Shown here: positions 24,428 to 32,184 of the stretch, in pieces
Layout of the letters: every line of letters starts with the position of its first letter
How positions within the stretch are numbered: position 1 is the first letter of the stretch
Assembly: GCA_029785195.1 (NCBI GenBank)
Contig: JAFMAD010000006.1
Span: 19,562-83,561, forward strand
From: Nitrososphaerota archaeon
GTDB lineage: Archaea > Thermoproteota > Nitrososphaeria > Nitrososphaerales > Gagatemarchaeaceae
DNA length: 64,000 bases
Direction: 5' to 3'
Program-made: the position numbers and the translations under genes
The notes under the pieces: model-generated
The model's database searches: none
What the model was told of the DNA's origin: nothing
The model's input: the letters and a program-made list of their open reading frames with translations, nothing else

Positions 24428-24847
24428 GTGATAGGGCGTATCATCAGCATGGTCCCAGAAATAGCAGCCATCTTGCTTGGTACCTGCGTGGGCGCGGTAG
24501 CCGTTGTCTACGCGGGGTCTAAGGGCTATCTCGGACACCGGAAGACAAGGACAGCGCCGTCATCAGCCACAACCACGAGCACTTTCACCACGGCGACGGA
24601 GCAGGCCAAGGAGGTCCCAGCTGCGGAGACGCCAGCCGCGGCAGAGCCTGCGCCTTCTCCAGCTCCAGCGCGCTATGAGACTGTCCAGCCAGCGCCAACG
24701 CCGATAACCTACTCCGCGCCGTCTTCGACATCATTCGCGGCGCCTTCGTTCGCGAAGAAGCCGACCCGAACCTACAGACGCAGGACAGCCCCCGTGAGGG
24801 GTGCCACCGGTGTCAAGAAGACGCTAGCCAAGCCCAAGAAGCACTAG
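24428..24847 (+). CDS. Membrane-anchored Ala/Pro/Thr-rich protein with a basic tail
   Basis: 139 residues from GTG. One N-terminal membrane segment (MVPEIAAILLGTCVGAVAVV) is followed by a low-complexity linker of Ala, Pro, Thr and Ser, then a short very basic end (TRTYRRRTAPVRGATGVKK). It resembles anchored nucleic-acid- or envelope-binding proteins, but no family is recognised. The low complexity means similarity searches would be weak. Confidence 0.6.
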   Translation: MIGRIISMVPEIAAILLGTCVGAVAVVYAGSKGYLGHRKTRTAPSSATTTSTFTTATEQAKEVPAAETPAAAEPAPSPAPARYETVQPAPTPITYSAPSSTSFAAPSFAKKPTRTYRRRTAPVRGATGVKKTLAKPKKH

Positions 24848-24865
24848 ACCGAGAGAACAAAACGT

Positions 24866-24891
24866 GAGCGTGGGTTCATAAACCCACACTC
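24866..24891. terminator. Hairpin followed by a pyrimidine/T tract, upstream of nfo
   Basis: GAGCGTGGGTT, CATA, AACCCACACTC: eleven-base arms with one mismatch, followed by TCCCTCTTTT. It could end the 24428-24847 transcript. The loop region TTCATAAA is also at a plausible TATA distance from nfo, so an operator role is possible. Confidence 0.45.
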
Positions 24892-24909
24892 TCCCTCTTT
24901 TGAGGCATA

Positions 24910-25761
24910 TTGACTTCAGGGTCAATGCTCGGGGTGCACGTCTCAACAGCAGGCTCCATTGACCTCGCCTTCGACCGCGCAAGTGAGATTGGTGCCACCA
25001 CGTTCCAGATTTTCACCAGGAACCCGAACCAGTGGAAGTTCAAGCCTATTCCAGACGAGACGATCGCGGCATTCCGCGAGAAGAGGAAGGAGTCAGGGTT
25101 CAAGAGGGTCATAGACCACATGCCATACCTCCCCAACTTGGCATCCCCGGAGACGTCTACCATGAAGATCAGCCGGTACTCCATCAACGAGGAGGTCAAG
25201 CGCTGCGACGCCCTCGGGATAGACTACCTGGTCATCCACCTGGGGAGTCATATGGGTAAGGGGATTGCGGTAGGGGTCGCCAACGTCGCCGAGGCATGCA
25301 ACGAAGCCATAGCCGGGAGCAAAGGGGAAACGACGATACTCCTCGAGAACATGGCGGGGCAGAAGAACAGCGTCGGGGCGAGGTTCGAAGAGCTCGAGAT
25401 GATACTCGCCAAGGTCAGGGATGATGGGAGAATGGGAATCTGCCTCGACACCTGCCATATGTATGCGTCAGGGTTCGACCTCGCTACCAAGGACGCGGTG
25501 GAGCGCTCGATGGGTCTCTTTGACGAAATCGTGGGGCTAGACAGGCTGAAGGCTGTCCACCTCAACGACTCGAAGGGGGCCTTAGGGAGCAGGCTTGACA
25601 GGCACGAGAACATAGGGGAAGGAAAGATAGGGCGTCGGGGGATTAAGGAATTCCTGCGCTGCCCTGGGATAACCGAAAGACCGATTATAATGGAGACTCC
25701 TTACAAGGACGTAGCAGCCGAGAGAAAGACCATGAAAGTGGTCCGGAGCTTGCTGGCTTAG
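24910..25761 (+). CDS. nfo: Endonuclease IV (AP endonuclease)
   Basis: 283 residues, an AP2Ec TIM-barrel. It cleaves DNA 5' to abasic sites in base-excision repair. LGVHVSTAGSIDLAFDRA, TFQIFTRNPNQWKF, LVIHLGSHMG, CLDTCHMYASGFD and HLNDSKGALGSRLDRHENIG hold the nine metal ligands. TTG 24910 gives the frame; ATG 24925 (MLGVHVST) is equally plausible. It precedes the tRNA-Lys gene. Confidence 0.95.
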   Translation: MTSGSMLGVHVSTAGSIDLAFDRASEIGATTFQIFTRNPNQWKFKPIPDETIAAFREKRKESGFKRVIDHMPYLPNLASPETSTMKISRYSINEEVKRCDALGIDYLVIHLGSHMGKGIAVGVANVAEACNEAIAGSKGETTILLENMAGQKNSVGARFEELEMILAKVRDDGRMGICLDTCHMYASGFDLATKDAVERSMGLFDEIVGLDRLKAVHLNDSKGALGSRLDRHENIGEGKIGRRGIKEFLRCPGITERPIIMETPYKDVAAERKTMKVVRSLLA

Positions 25762-25804
25762 GCTGCTCACAGTAAAATACAGGACGCAAGGCGACGGGTG
25801 GCGC

Positions 25805-25912
25805 GGGCCCGTAGCTTAGTTCCACAACTGGAGAGAACTCAGGTAGAGCATCGGGCTTTTAACCCGAGGGTCAGCCGACGCCCCTAAACGGGTTCGATTC
25901 CCGTCGGGCCCG
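25805..25912 (+). tRNA. tRNA-Lys (UUU) with two short non-canonical introns
   Basis: Acceptor GGGCCCG (25805-25811) pairs with CGGGCCC (25905-25911). The anticodon stem is TCGGG/CCCGA with loop CTTTTAA, anticodon TTT at 25858-25860. The T arm is ACGGG-TTCGATT-CCCGT. The D loop is about 28 bases instead of 9, and the variable loop is 20 instead of 5. AGTTC (25818-25822) pairs with GAACT (25835-25839), and AGGG (25867-25870) with CCCT (25882-25885), as in relaxed bulge-helix-bulge introns. Removing about 19 and 15 bases gives a 74-base tRNA. No CCA is encoded. Confidence 0.9.
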
Positions 25913-25959
25913 CTCAGAATCGAATCCCCTCGCGTTCGATTCCAGACAGGTCGTTTCAT
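25896..25959 (+). repeat. tRNA-Lys 3' end plus flank, left copy of an att-like direct repeat
   Basis: From the T loop of tRNA-Lys through about 47 downstream bases, this stretch is repeated at 29541-29605 with a few changes. Both copies share GGGCCCGCTCAGAATCGAA and end in TCGTTTCA. It contains an 8-base inverted repeat (GAATCGAA/TTCGATTC, 25917-25942). This is the layout of attachment sites at a tRNA 3' end. Confidence 0.7.
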
Positions 25960-26099
25960 GGGACGATGTTCAGATATCTTGTGGCGGTAATTCATGGCCA
26001 TGGGAGTTGCACATTGACGGTTATCCCGTCTACCTCTCGCCCCGGACGCACCGGAAGTCCACCGAAATGTCCAACTGCCACTATTCTACAAAGTAAGAG

Positions 26100-26853
26100 A
26101 TGGCACTGTATGATAGTATTGGATCCTCCTGCTCGAAGACCCGCCGAACCGACCAACGAATCTTCGTAAGAATAAGTGCGGCTCTTGAAGGCTGTGAATG
26201 GGTTTTGAACGTGGGATCCGGGACAGGCTCTTACGAGCCAAAGGGTCACCGAGTCACTTCAGTAGAACCCTCATCATTGATGATGAGTCAGAGATCGGAA
26301 CCGTTCGAGGGATTGAGAGCCGTAGCCGAGTTCCTTTCGTTCCCAGATGGGTCCTTCGACGCTGCAATGGCAGTTGCCACGGTTCATCATTGGACAGATA
26401 AGGCCCAAGGACTCCGAAATGCGACGGGTGGTAAGGGACCGCGTAGTCGTGTTCACGTGGGATTCAACGAAGATTTCAAGGTCATGGCTCCTTTGCGATT
26501 ATTTTCCTGCCGCCGAGGAATTCGCCCTGAGGAACTCACTTCCTTTGGACACCTACAAAGACGTTCTTGGCGAGCCTATTCACGTCATTCCAATCCCTGT
26601 ACCCTGGGACTGCATGGATGGGTTCCCGGAAGCTTACTGGCGGAGACCAAGTGAGATACTGAGAGAAAGCGTGTGGCGGAATATATCGATCCTCGCTCTT
26701 ATCCCTCCCGAAAAATGCGCCAAGGGATTGCAACGACTGGAGTTAGAGATGCGGGATGGAACATGGGTTCGCAAGTATGGACATCTGTTGAAACTGAACG
26801 AGTTCGATTTGGGATTATCGTTGGTGGTCTGGCGAAAGGAAACGAATAGTTAG
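26100..26853 (+). pseudogene. Class I SAM-dependent methyltransferase, frameshifted
   Basis: The first frame runs from ATG 26100 with a SAM-binding motif VLNVGSGTGSYEP and later DGSFDAAMAVATVHHW, typical of type-11 methyltransferases. Near 26405-26420 the homology moves to another frame: EMRRVVRDRVVVFTW, then FGLDL-like and IPVPWDCMDGFPEAYWRRP to the end at 26853. One base seems lost around CTCCGAAATG. The two halves together give the usual 250 residues. Either the gene is broken or the base call is wrong. It sits in the island between the tRNA-Lys repeats. Confidence 0.75.
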
Positions 26854-27040
26854 GTATCTCCTCCCATTCTCTACGATTACAGTGGCACCATCCGACTCTG
26901 TTCGACTGTATGCGTATACTGTCAAATGATGCGACTGGAGAAGTTGGTCGGACTCCCAGACATCAGTTTCGCGCAGCCCTCCTGACCAAAGCAAGCGTTC
27001 GAGCAGAGGCTTATGTAGGGAACCATCTACGAGGGTCACC

Positions 27041-27742
27041 TTGGCTAGATTCGTTCTGATCCCAGGCGCATGGCTGGGGGCGTGGGCCTGGAAAGATGTC
27101 ACTCCCATCCTAGAGAAGGAAGGTCATTCCACCTATCCTGTCACATTGACTGGAATGGGCGACAGGGTGCATCTCGCAACAAGAGATGTCGGCATGGAGA
27201 CCGCCATACAGGATGTCCTGAATGTAATCAAGTACAACGACCTCGACGACTTCGTACTGGTGGGGCACAGCTTCGCCGGCAAAGTAGCGGCTTTGGTGGC
27301 GGACCACGCGCACGATAAGGTACAGAAGATCGTCTACGTTGATGCGTTCCGGCCAGAAATCGTGATGGAACCTCAGGGTGGATTCGACCCAACCCGCGAG
27401 TTTGGCCCTCCGCCGCAAGGCGGCAATGCAATCCCCCTCACCGAAGAGATTATCGACCGCATCGGAAAAGACGTCGTAGGTCCGAACCGGAAGTGGATGA
27501 TGTCCATGGCGACACCCTGGCCAATCCAACTTGCGAAAGACCCGATTACACTGTCAAAGAACTACGACGAGACGAAGGAAACGTATGTTTTTTGCAGTCT
27601 CAGTGGGGACCCAGTTGACGAGATTATCGCTGGGAAGTGGGGGAAGCTGAACGGTCCCTACAAGGTCATAGAGACGGGCCATTGGCCGATGATTACGAAA
27701 CCTGAAGAGTTGGCCAAGGACCTGGTATTCCTGACCAAGTGA
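27041..27742 (+). CDS. Alpha/beta hydrolase, EstC/salicylate-esterase-like
   Basis: 233 residues from TTG. FVLIPGAWLGAWAWKDV is the oxyanion region and LVGHSFAGKVA contains the nucleophile Ser. The C-terminal ETGHWPMITKPEELA supplies His. This matches the small esterase group that includes plant methyl-ester esterases and bacterial EstC; the substrate is unknown. Lower GC than the core region suggests a later arrival. Confidence 0.85.
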   Translation: MARFVLIPGAWLGAWAWKDVTPILEKEGHSTYPVTLTGMGDRVHLATRDVGMETAIQDVLNVIKYNDLDDFVLVGHSFAGKVAALVADHAHDKVQKIVYVDAFRPEIVMEPQGGFDPTREFGPPPQGGNAIPLTEEIIDRIGKDVVGPNRKWMMSMATPWPIQLAKDPITLSKNYDETKETYVFCSLSGDPVDEIIAGKWGKLNGPYKVIETGHWPMITKPEELAKDLVFLTK

Positions 27743-27826
27743 CGTGCGGTCGAAGCGGGCCTCCGAGAAGGCTATCGACAACGGGAGAGTCCTCCGGGTC
27801 AGCACCAGCCGCTGAGTTCAGTTCGC

Positions 27827-28438
27827 TTACTGTCGGGACCGCGCCGGGAGAATCCTTCGGGCTACGACCCACCGACGCATCGCAATCTTGCGCGTCTTAC
27901 GGAACCCCATCTTCTCGAACATGCCCAAGGTCCCGCTGCACAGGAAAGAGGAGGAGACCTTCTCATTCGTGTAGTCCTCGGGGTATGCCTCGACGACCCC
28001 GCCACCGAGATGAGCGATGTATCGAAGCGCCTCACGGAGGGCGAGGGTGGCGATACCCTGCCCCCGGCGTTCTCGGTCGATGAAGAAGCAGGTGATTCGC
28101 CAGTCTGGAAGCTTGCGCAGTCCCTCTTCGTAGGTCTTCTTGCTCCGTATGTTCGGGAGTTCCACAGTAGGGCCAAACTGACACCACCCGACCGCGTTCG
28201 GGCCATCGAAGACGAGCGCGGCGTGCGCCCGCCCTATCCGCACTCGCTCCTCTTTCATTGCTCGGTATGCCGCCGCACCGTGTCTCCCTTCCCCGGGCTC
28301 GAGATGAAAGGAGATGCACCAACACCCGCCGAAGATCCCGTTGTGTTTCTCCACCAAGCGAGCGAACGCAGGCCAGGTCTCGGGCGTAAGCTGCTTCGAC
28401 GTGAGAGGCACGTCCTGCCAACCGCATTGGTTGTACAT
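27827..28438 (-). CDS. GNAT family N-acetyltransferase
   Basis: 203 residues. The acetyl-CoA pyrophosphate loop is RRGQGIATLALREAL, preceded by WRITCFFID, with C-terminal GMFEKMGFRKTRKI as the family's last strands. It transfers an acetyl group to an amine on an unknown acceptor. GGCWCISFHLEPGE near residue 37 is found in a subgroup of GNATs. Stand-alone gene in the island. Confidence 0.85.
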   Translation of the reverse strand: MYNQCGWQDVPLTSKQLTPETWPAFARLVEKHNGIFGGCWCISFHLEPGEGRHGAAAYRAMKEERVRIGRAHAALVFDGPNAVGWCQFGPTVELPNIRSKKTYEEGLRKLPDWRITCFFIDRERRGQGIATLALREALRYIAHLGGGVVEAYPEDYTNEKVSSSFLCSGTLGMFEKMGFRKTRKIAMRRWVVARRILPARSRQ

Positions 28439-28600
28439 AAGTTGTAAGCGCCGTTCGACACATGCCTATAGTGTCAAATGTGCTCCCTCAACATTGGTGA
28501 AGTGAATCGTAAGGCGACAGCGCCTGTAGGTGACTGAGTTCAAACTTGGCATCAAATCTGATTCGGATTCAAACGTTTACGCCCTGACGGGTTTGAGCCC

Positions 28601-28665
28601 ATGGAAGAACGAACTCGTGATACCACTTCTAGGACCGCTTTCGGTCCGGGTCCCTTCGGGCCCGC
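28601..28665 (+). repeat. Degenerate copy of the tRNA-Lys-tailed dispersed repeat
   Basis: Contains GTGATACCACTTCTAG, matching the core of the copy at 29494-29559, and ends in CGGGCCCGC like the tRNA end. Between them is the hairpin GGACCG-CTTT-CGGTCC, not seen in the other copies. The 325 bases between the GNAT gene and vapB contain nothing else recognised. Confidence 0.45.
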
Positions 28666-28730
28666 AAATTCGCTCAGTTTCACCAACCTATCTTTGTAGA
28701 ACAAGTGGAACCCGTTGAGAAATGGTTATA

Positions 28731-28751
28731 TTCCTATCTGATAAATAGGAA
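28731..28751. promoter_or_regulatory. Palindromic operator in the vapB promoter
   Basis: TTCCTAT, seven bases, ATAGGAA: a perfect 7-7-7 inverted repeat 14 bases before the vapB start, next to TATA-like GGTTATATT. AbrB-type antitoxins usually repress their own promoter at such a site. Confidence 0.65.
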
Positions 28752-28765
28752 TCCTAGTACGGACC

Positions 28766-29020
28766 ATGAAAGCTAAGGTGGCCAGACGATACCAGATCAC
28801 AATTCCCGAGGAAGTCAGGGAAGAGGTAGGAATCAACGTCGGCGACGTGGTCGACGTCAGCAGTCAAGAGGGAAAGGTGGTGATTGAAAAAGTAGGTAGA
28901 AGCTGGGAGGCGGTGATGAAGGAGACAAGGGGAACTTGGAAGTCGCATCCGGCCTTCATCGGCGGGAAGGATTCCATTGAAATGGTTCGCTGGCTCAGAA
29001 ACAAAGGGCCGAAGAGATGA
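28766..29020 (+). CDS. vapB: AbrB/SpoVT-type antitoxin VapB
   Basis: 84 residues. KVARRYQITIPEEVREEVGINVGD is the swapped-hairpin AbrB DNA-binding domain (residues 3-45); the C-terminal half is the toxin-neutralising tail. The stop overlaps the vapC start by four bases. It should repress the pair via the palindrome at 28731-28751. Confidence 0.9.
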   Translation: MKAKVARRYQITIPEEVREEVGINVGDVVDVSSQEGKVVIEKVGRSWEAVMKETRGTWKSHPAFIGGKDSIEMVRWLRNKGPKR

Positions 29021-29454
29021 CGACGCTTGCCCTGGACACCAGCATACTAATTAGCCATCTCAGCGGAGACAGGTTCGCCGAAGAGACCGACAACTTCCTT
29101 CGTCGAGCCATTGAGAACAAGAGTCAACTTGTCATTCCCGATGTCGTATACTCAGAACTCTACACAGGGATATTTCTAGCGCCAGATCCGAAGGTCGAGG
29201 AAGCAAGGGTCCAAAGCCTCCTCAAGGTCAATGGCGTAGAGGTCAGGACATCTAGATCGCTGAAGGTTGCCAGAAGGGCCGGTGAGCTTTACTCGAGAGG
29301 GATAAGAGGGAAAGCTGCCTTTGAGAGGATACTTCCCGACTTCCTGATAGCGGCCCAAGCGGAAGCGACCTCAGACGAGTTCGTCACTTGGAATGACGCT
29401 GATTACGCGGACATGGGACTGAGGGTTCCTGTCCTGCGCCCAAGTAAGGCCTGA
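29017..29454 (+). CDS. vapC: PIN-domain ribonuclease toxin VapC
   Basis: 145 residues. Acidic metal ligands appear in ALDTSILISHL (Asp7), DVVYSELYTG (Glu) and LPDFLIAAQAE (Asp), followed by VTWNDADYADM. All PIN-site positions are kept, so it is probably an active RNase, typically cutting tRNA or rRNA. Paired with the overlapping vapB. Confidence 0.9.
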   Translation: MTTLALDTSILISHLSGDRFAEETDNFLRRAIENKSQLVIPDVVYSELYTGIFLAPDPKVEEARVQSLLKVNGVEVRTSRSLKVARRAGELYSRGIRGKAAFERILPDFLIAAQAEATSDEFVTWNDADYADMGLRVPVLRPSKA

Positions 29455-29493
29455 CTTCCAACAGGCCAGGAACGCATCCGATACCATCATAAC

Positions 29494-29559
29494 ATGAACC
29501 CGTTCCGTTTCGATACCACTTCTAGCTGCGAAAATGCACCGATTCCCGTTGGGCCCGCT
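29494..29559 (+). repeat. Dispersed repeat with tRNA-Lys 3' tail (best copy)
   Basis: ATGAACCCGTT, then CGATACCACTTCTAGCTGCG, AAAATGC, and ATTCCCGTTGGGCCCGC. The last part equals the 3' end of tRNA-Lys with one change. Similar stretches occur at 35651-35716 and, inverted, at 56251-56315, with shorter matches at 28601-28665 and 55760-55800. Confidence 0.75.
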
Positions 29560-29605
29560 CAGAATCGAACCCCCTTGGGTTCGATTCTACACATTTCGTT
29601 TCAAT
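29541..29605 (+). repeat. Right copy of the tRNA-Lys att-like direct repeat, with perfect hairpin
   Basis: Matches 25896-25959. Positions 29561-29588 form a perfect 12-base inverted repeat (AGAATCGAACCC, CCTT, GGGTTCGATTCT). The stretch from 29606 to 29795 shows no gene. Confidence 0.7.
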
Positions 29606-29795
29606 GACTATCCTCGGGAATCGTGTGATTGCCACTCATCTTCTGCGCCTGGTGTCAATCGGCGAGGACGGAAAAATCAAAGAGCTCCCTCACCCTTGAA
29701 TCCTTGCAGATTCCGGCACTTTCAGTACTGGCCGGCCGTGGGGATTCATTTCAGACAGGGCAGGATAGATACCGCGACCCTCTTTCCCTCCCTCG

Positions 29796-30005
29796 ATGGA
29801 GGCAAGGAACTATCACGTGTCACTCAAGCGTGAGCGGGGGGAGGGGTTCGTGGCCAAGTGTGTCGAGCTCCCGGGATGCATGAGCTAGGGAAAGACAGAA
29901 GCCGAGGCGATCAAGAACGTCCAGGATGCGATTAAGCTCTATCTTGAGGACGTGCACGCCCAGGCGAGAGAGCAGAAGGCCAGGCTGATCCAGGTAACCG
30001 TTTAG
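29796..30005 (+). pseudogene. hicB: HicB-type antitoxin with an in-frame amber stop
   Basis: The frame reads MEARNYHVSLKRERGEGFVAK then CVELPGCMS, a TAG stop (29889-29891), then GKTEAEAIKNVQDAIKLYLED. Intact HicB antitoxins have SQG at that point, so CAG to TAG explains the stop. Except for this codon the gene looks complete at 70 codons, ending directly at the hicA frame. Probably inactivated. Confidence 0.75.
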
Positions 30006-30245
30006 CTGCCGGGGCCGCAGAAGCTCCCGAGCCTGTCCTGGAGACAGGTCCTGAAGGTCCTTAGGAGGTTCGGGTTCGTCCCGGTCAGGCAGCCTTCGAG
30101 CCACATCCTCCTCCGCAACCAAGAAGGCGTCCGCATAGTTGCTCCCAGGCACGACCCCGTCGGCAACGGGCTTCTGATGGACATCCTCGCCGAAGCGGCG
30201 CTAACCAAAGAAGGGTTCTTGGAAGCGCTCCAGCTGGGAGCCTGA
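30006..30245 (+). pseudogene. hicA: HicA-type mRNA interferase toxin lacking a standard start
   Basis: 79 codons, LPGPQKLPSLSWRQVLKVLR then FGFVPVRQPSSHILLRN and RIVAPRHD. This is the double-stranded-RNA-binding-like HicA fold with the active His in SSH. The frame begins with CTG just after the hicB stop and has no ATG, GTG or TTG in the right place; CTG may derive from ATG. The module looks decayed. Confidence 0.7.
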
Positions 30246-30264
30246 TCGCGTCACGGTCCTAGGG

Positions 30265-31501
30265 TTGGAAGGGCCAAGGCATCGTGAAAGGGGAAGGTTC
30301 AAGATCCTCGGAATGTTCGCGCTTCTGATTCCCCTAGGTACTTCGCTCAGGGTTTTATTACCTGCGCGAGCTCAGACTAATCCCTCACCTCCTCCGTATA
30401 ATGCTCACGGAGTTGGACCGGGTTATCCTGGTGACATCAACTTGACTGGGTGGGGCAATGCGCTAGTTCCATTAATCGAGGGTTCATTGCGATTCAAAGC
30501 TCTCGCAGGGACTCTCGTACCACATCAATCCATATATGAGCTTCGGATACATGTGGGGTCCTTCGACGCCATCAATCGAAACAGTGATTTTGTTTTCTTC
30601 AGATAACACTGCTTACGTCGTTGTCAATGTCTTCCACGACAACAGTACAATCCAGAGCATGTATTTCGTCAACGAGACCAAGTACGATGCTTCTCTGACC
30701 AATGGACAGCTTAGTCAGAACTATGGTGGGTATTCCGCCCAATACTGCACTAAGGAGAGAGCCGGCTATTGCTATGGCACGGCATACATATCAGAAGCGT
30801 ATGGAAGCAAACAGGTCCCTAACACCATTTCCACGTCTTTGGGCAGCAGCGAAGATGGTTCTTGCCGTGAGTTCGCAGAATGGACTGGTGTAGCCAACAA
30901 CAATAACAGTAACCCTACGGCATTTTTGACGCGGGGGAGGCATCCAATGGTGGGGGGACATCAAACTCCTCCTTCCACGGCCAACAGCTACAATGTCTCT
31001 TTAGTATTTGAAGCAATTGGGGCGTCAGGGGGTGGGATCGAATATGGCGTATCTCCTCCGAGCTGGATAACTGGTCCTGGCCAAACAATTACGATGTCGA
31101 CACTGATAACAGGGAACTGCCTTCCTTACGGCGACCAGTGGTCAGAAGAATGGAGCATTGGCTCGAACTACAAAACACAATACATCGCATGTCGAACAGT
31201 TGGCACATTAAAGTACGGTTGGTATATCTTCGAGTCTCCGCAAGACAACACTGATTGCACCGCCGGATACTACTACAAACCGAAGTACTTATGCCAGATA
31301 CCCAAATTCTCCCAAAATGGCAACGCTGTAGATTTCACGGGCAACATCTGTGACGTTACGGCAACATGCGAGAACATAAACATTAATTCAAATCCAATTC
31401 AGGCGTACTACATAGACCAAAGCACGCAGAACACGAATACCGGAACTATAGCCGCGAGTGGCAATTCCTGGACTGAAGGTTGGGTCAGCAGCGTCCAGTA
31501 A
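30265..31501 (+). pseudogene. Secreted Cys-rich protein, frameshifted
   Basis: The first frame (30265-30606) has a signal-peptide-like start, LGMFALLIPLGTSLRVLLPA, and PYNAHGVGPGYPGD. From about 30536 a second frame carries on for 320 residues: GYMWGPSTPSIETVILF, VVVNVFHDNSTIQSMYFV, and GSCREFAEWTGVANNNN. Switching frames near 30510-30540 gives one continuous secreted protein. Many Asn/Thr and several Cys suit an extracellular protein. No family is assigned; a peptidase-like or lectin-like beta fold is possible. GC is low. Confidence 0.6.
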
Positions 31502-31911
31502 TGTGGTTACGGAAAAGCGATAATACTTGTCCTACCGCTGAAAAATCTGCGTTGAGGCTCGCCAAATTTCGAATTGCGATGGCATCCGCTCTCACATTAC
31601 TCTTGGCCTCACTTTTCGTTCCTGCAATCCCATTCCAAATGACCTTCAACTGCGGAGGTAATGGAGTTCAGATTGGGTGTCCTCCCTTTACACAGATCGA
31701 AGGTTTCAACTCTGTAGCGTACACCTTCTTTCACGTGGGCGCATCATTCAGTATTCAATTCGGCTACGTCCCCAACTTGATTTTTGTTGGCGCCAATGCG
31801 ATTCAGGGGGTTGCAATTTTCTTCATACTTCCAGCAGTCATCGCTATCTTCCTGCTTTTGGCTTCAGAGGTTTCCCAGGGGATTTCAGTGCTCTTGAAGA
31901 GGCTTTCTTGA
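31501..31911 (+). CDS. Small membrane protein of unknown function
   Basis: 136 residues from ATG 31501, which overlaps the last base of the preceding stop. Hydrophobic segments lie at about 28-46 and 95-125. A loop with two Cys (FNCGGNGVQIGCPPF) probably faces outside. Coupling to the secreted-protein gene suggests the pair function together. Not recognised. The 31912-32180 stretch after it holds only a TATA-like CATAAATAA near 32083. Confidence 0.5.
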   Translation: MWLRKSDNTCPTAEKSALRLAKFRIAMASALTLLLASLFVPAIPFQMTFNCGGNGVQIGCPPFTQIEGFNSVAYTFFHVGASFSIQFGYVPNLIFVGANAIQGVAIFFILPAVIAIFLLLASEVSQGISVLLKRLS

Positions 31912-32184
31912 CATTTCAACGCCCAACTCAGCAACGGCGAAGTGAACGAGATCTTAGCATGACTTGTTGATTCTCTCCTTTTCCAAGCGGGCCGAAGCGC
32001 GCGTCCTCACTCTAGACTCTCCTGGCGTTTAATCAGTTTGGGAGTTACGAGATTGGCGGGAGTGGTTCCGCTTATAGATTCGCATAAATAATCAACTGCA
32101 TCCACTAGGGCCCGCACCCTTTCTGGATTGAGATTTTTGCGGTCCTAATCGACCGCAAGGCGATAGGAGGAATGCGGTCGATTG

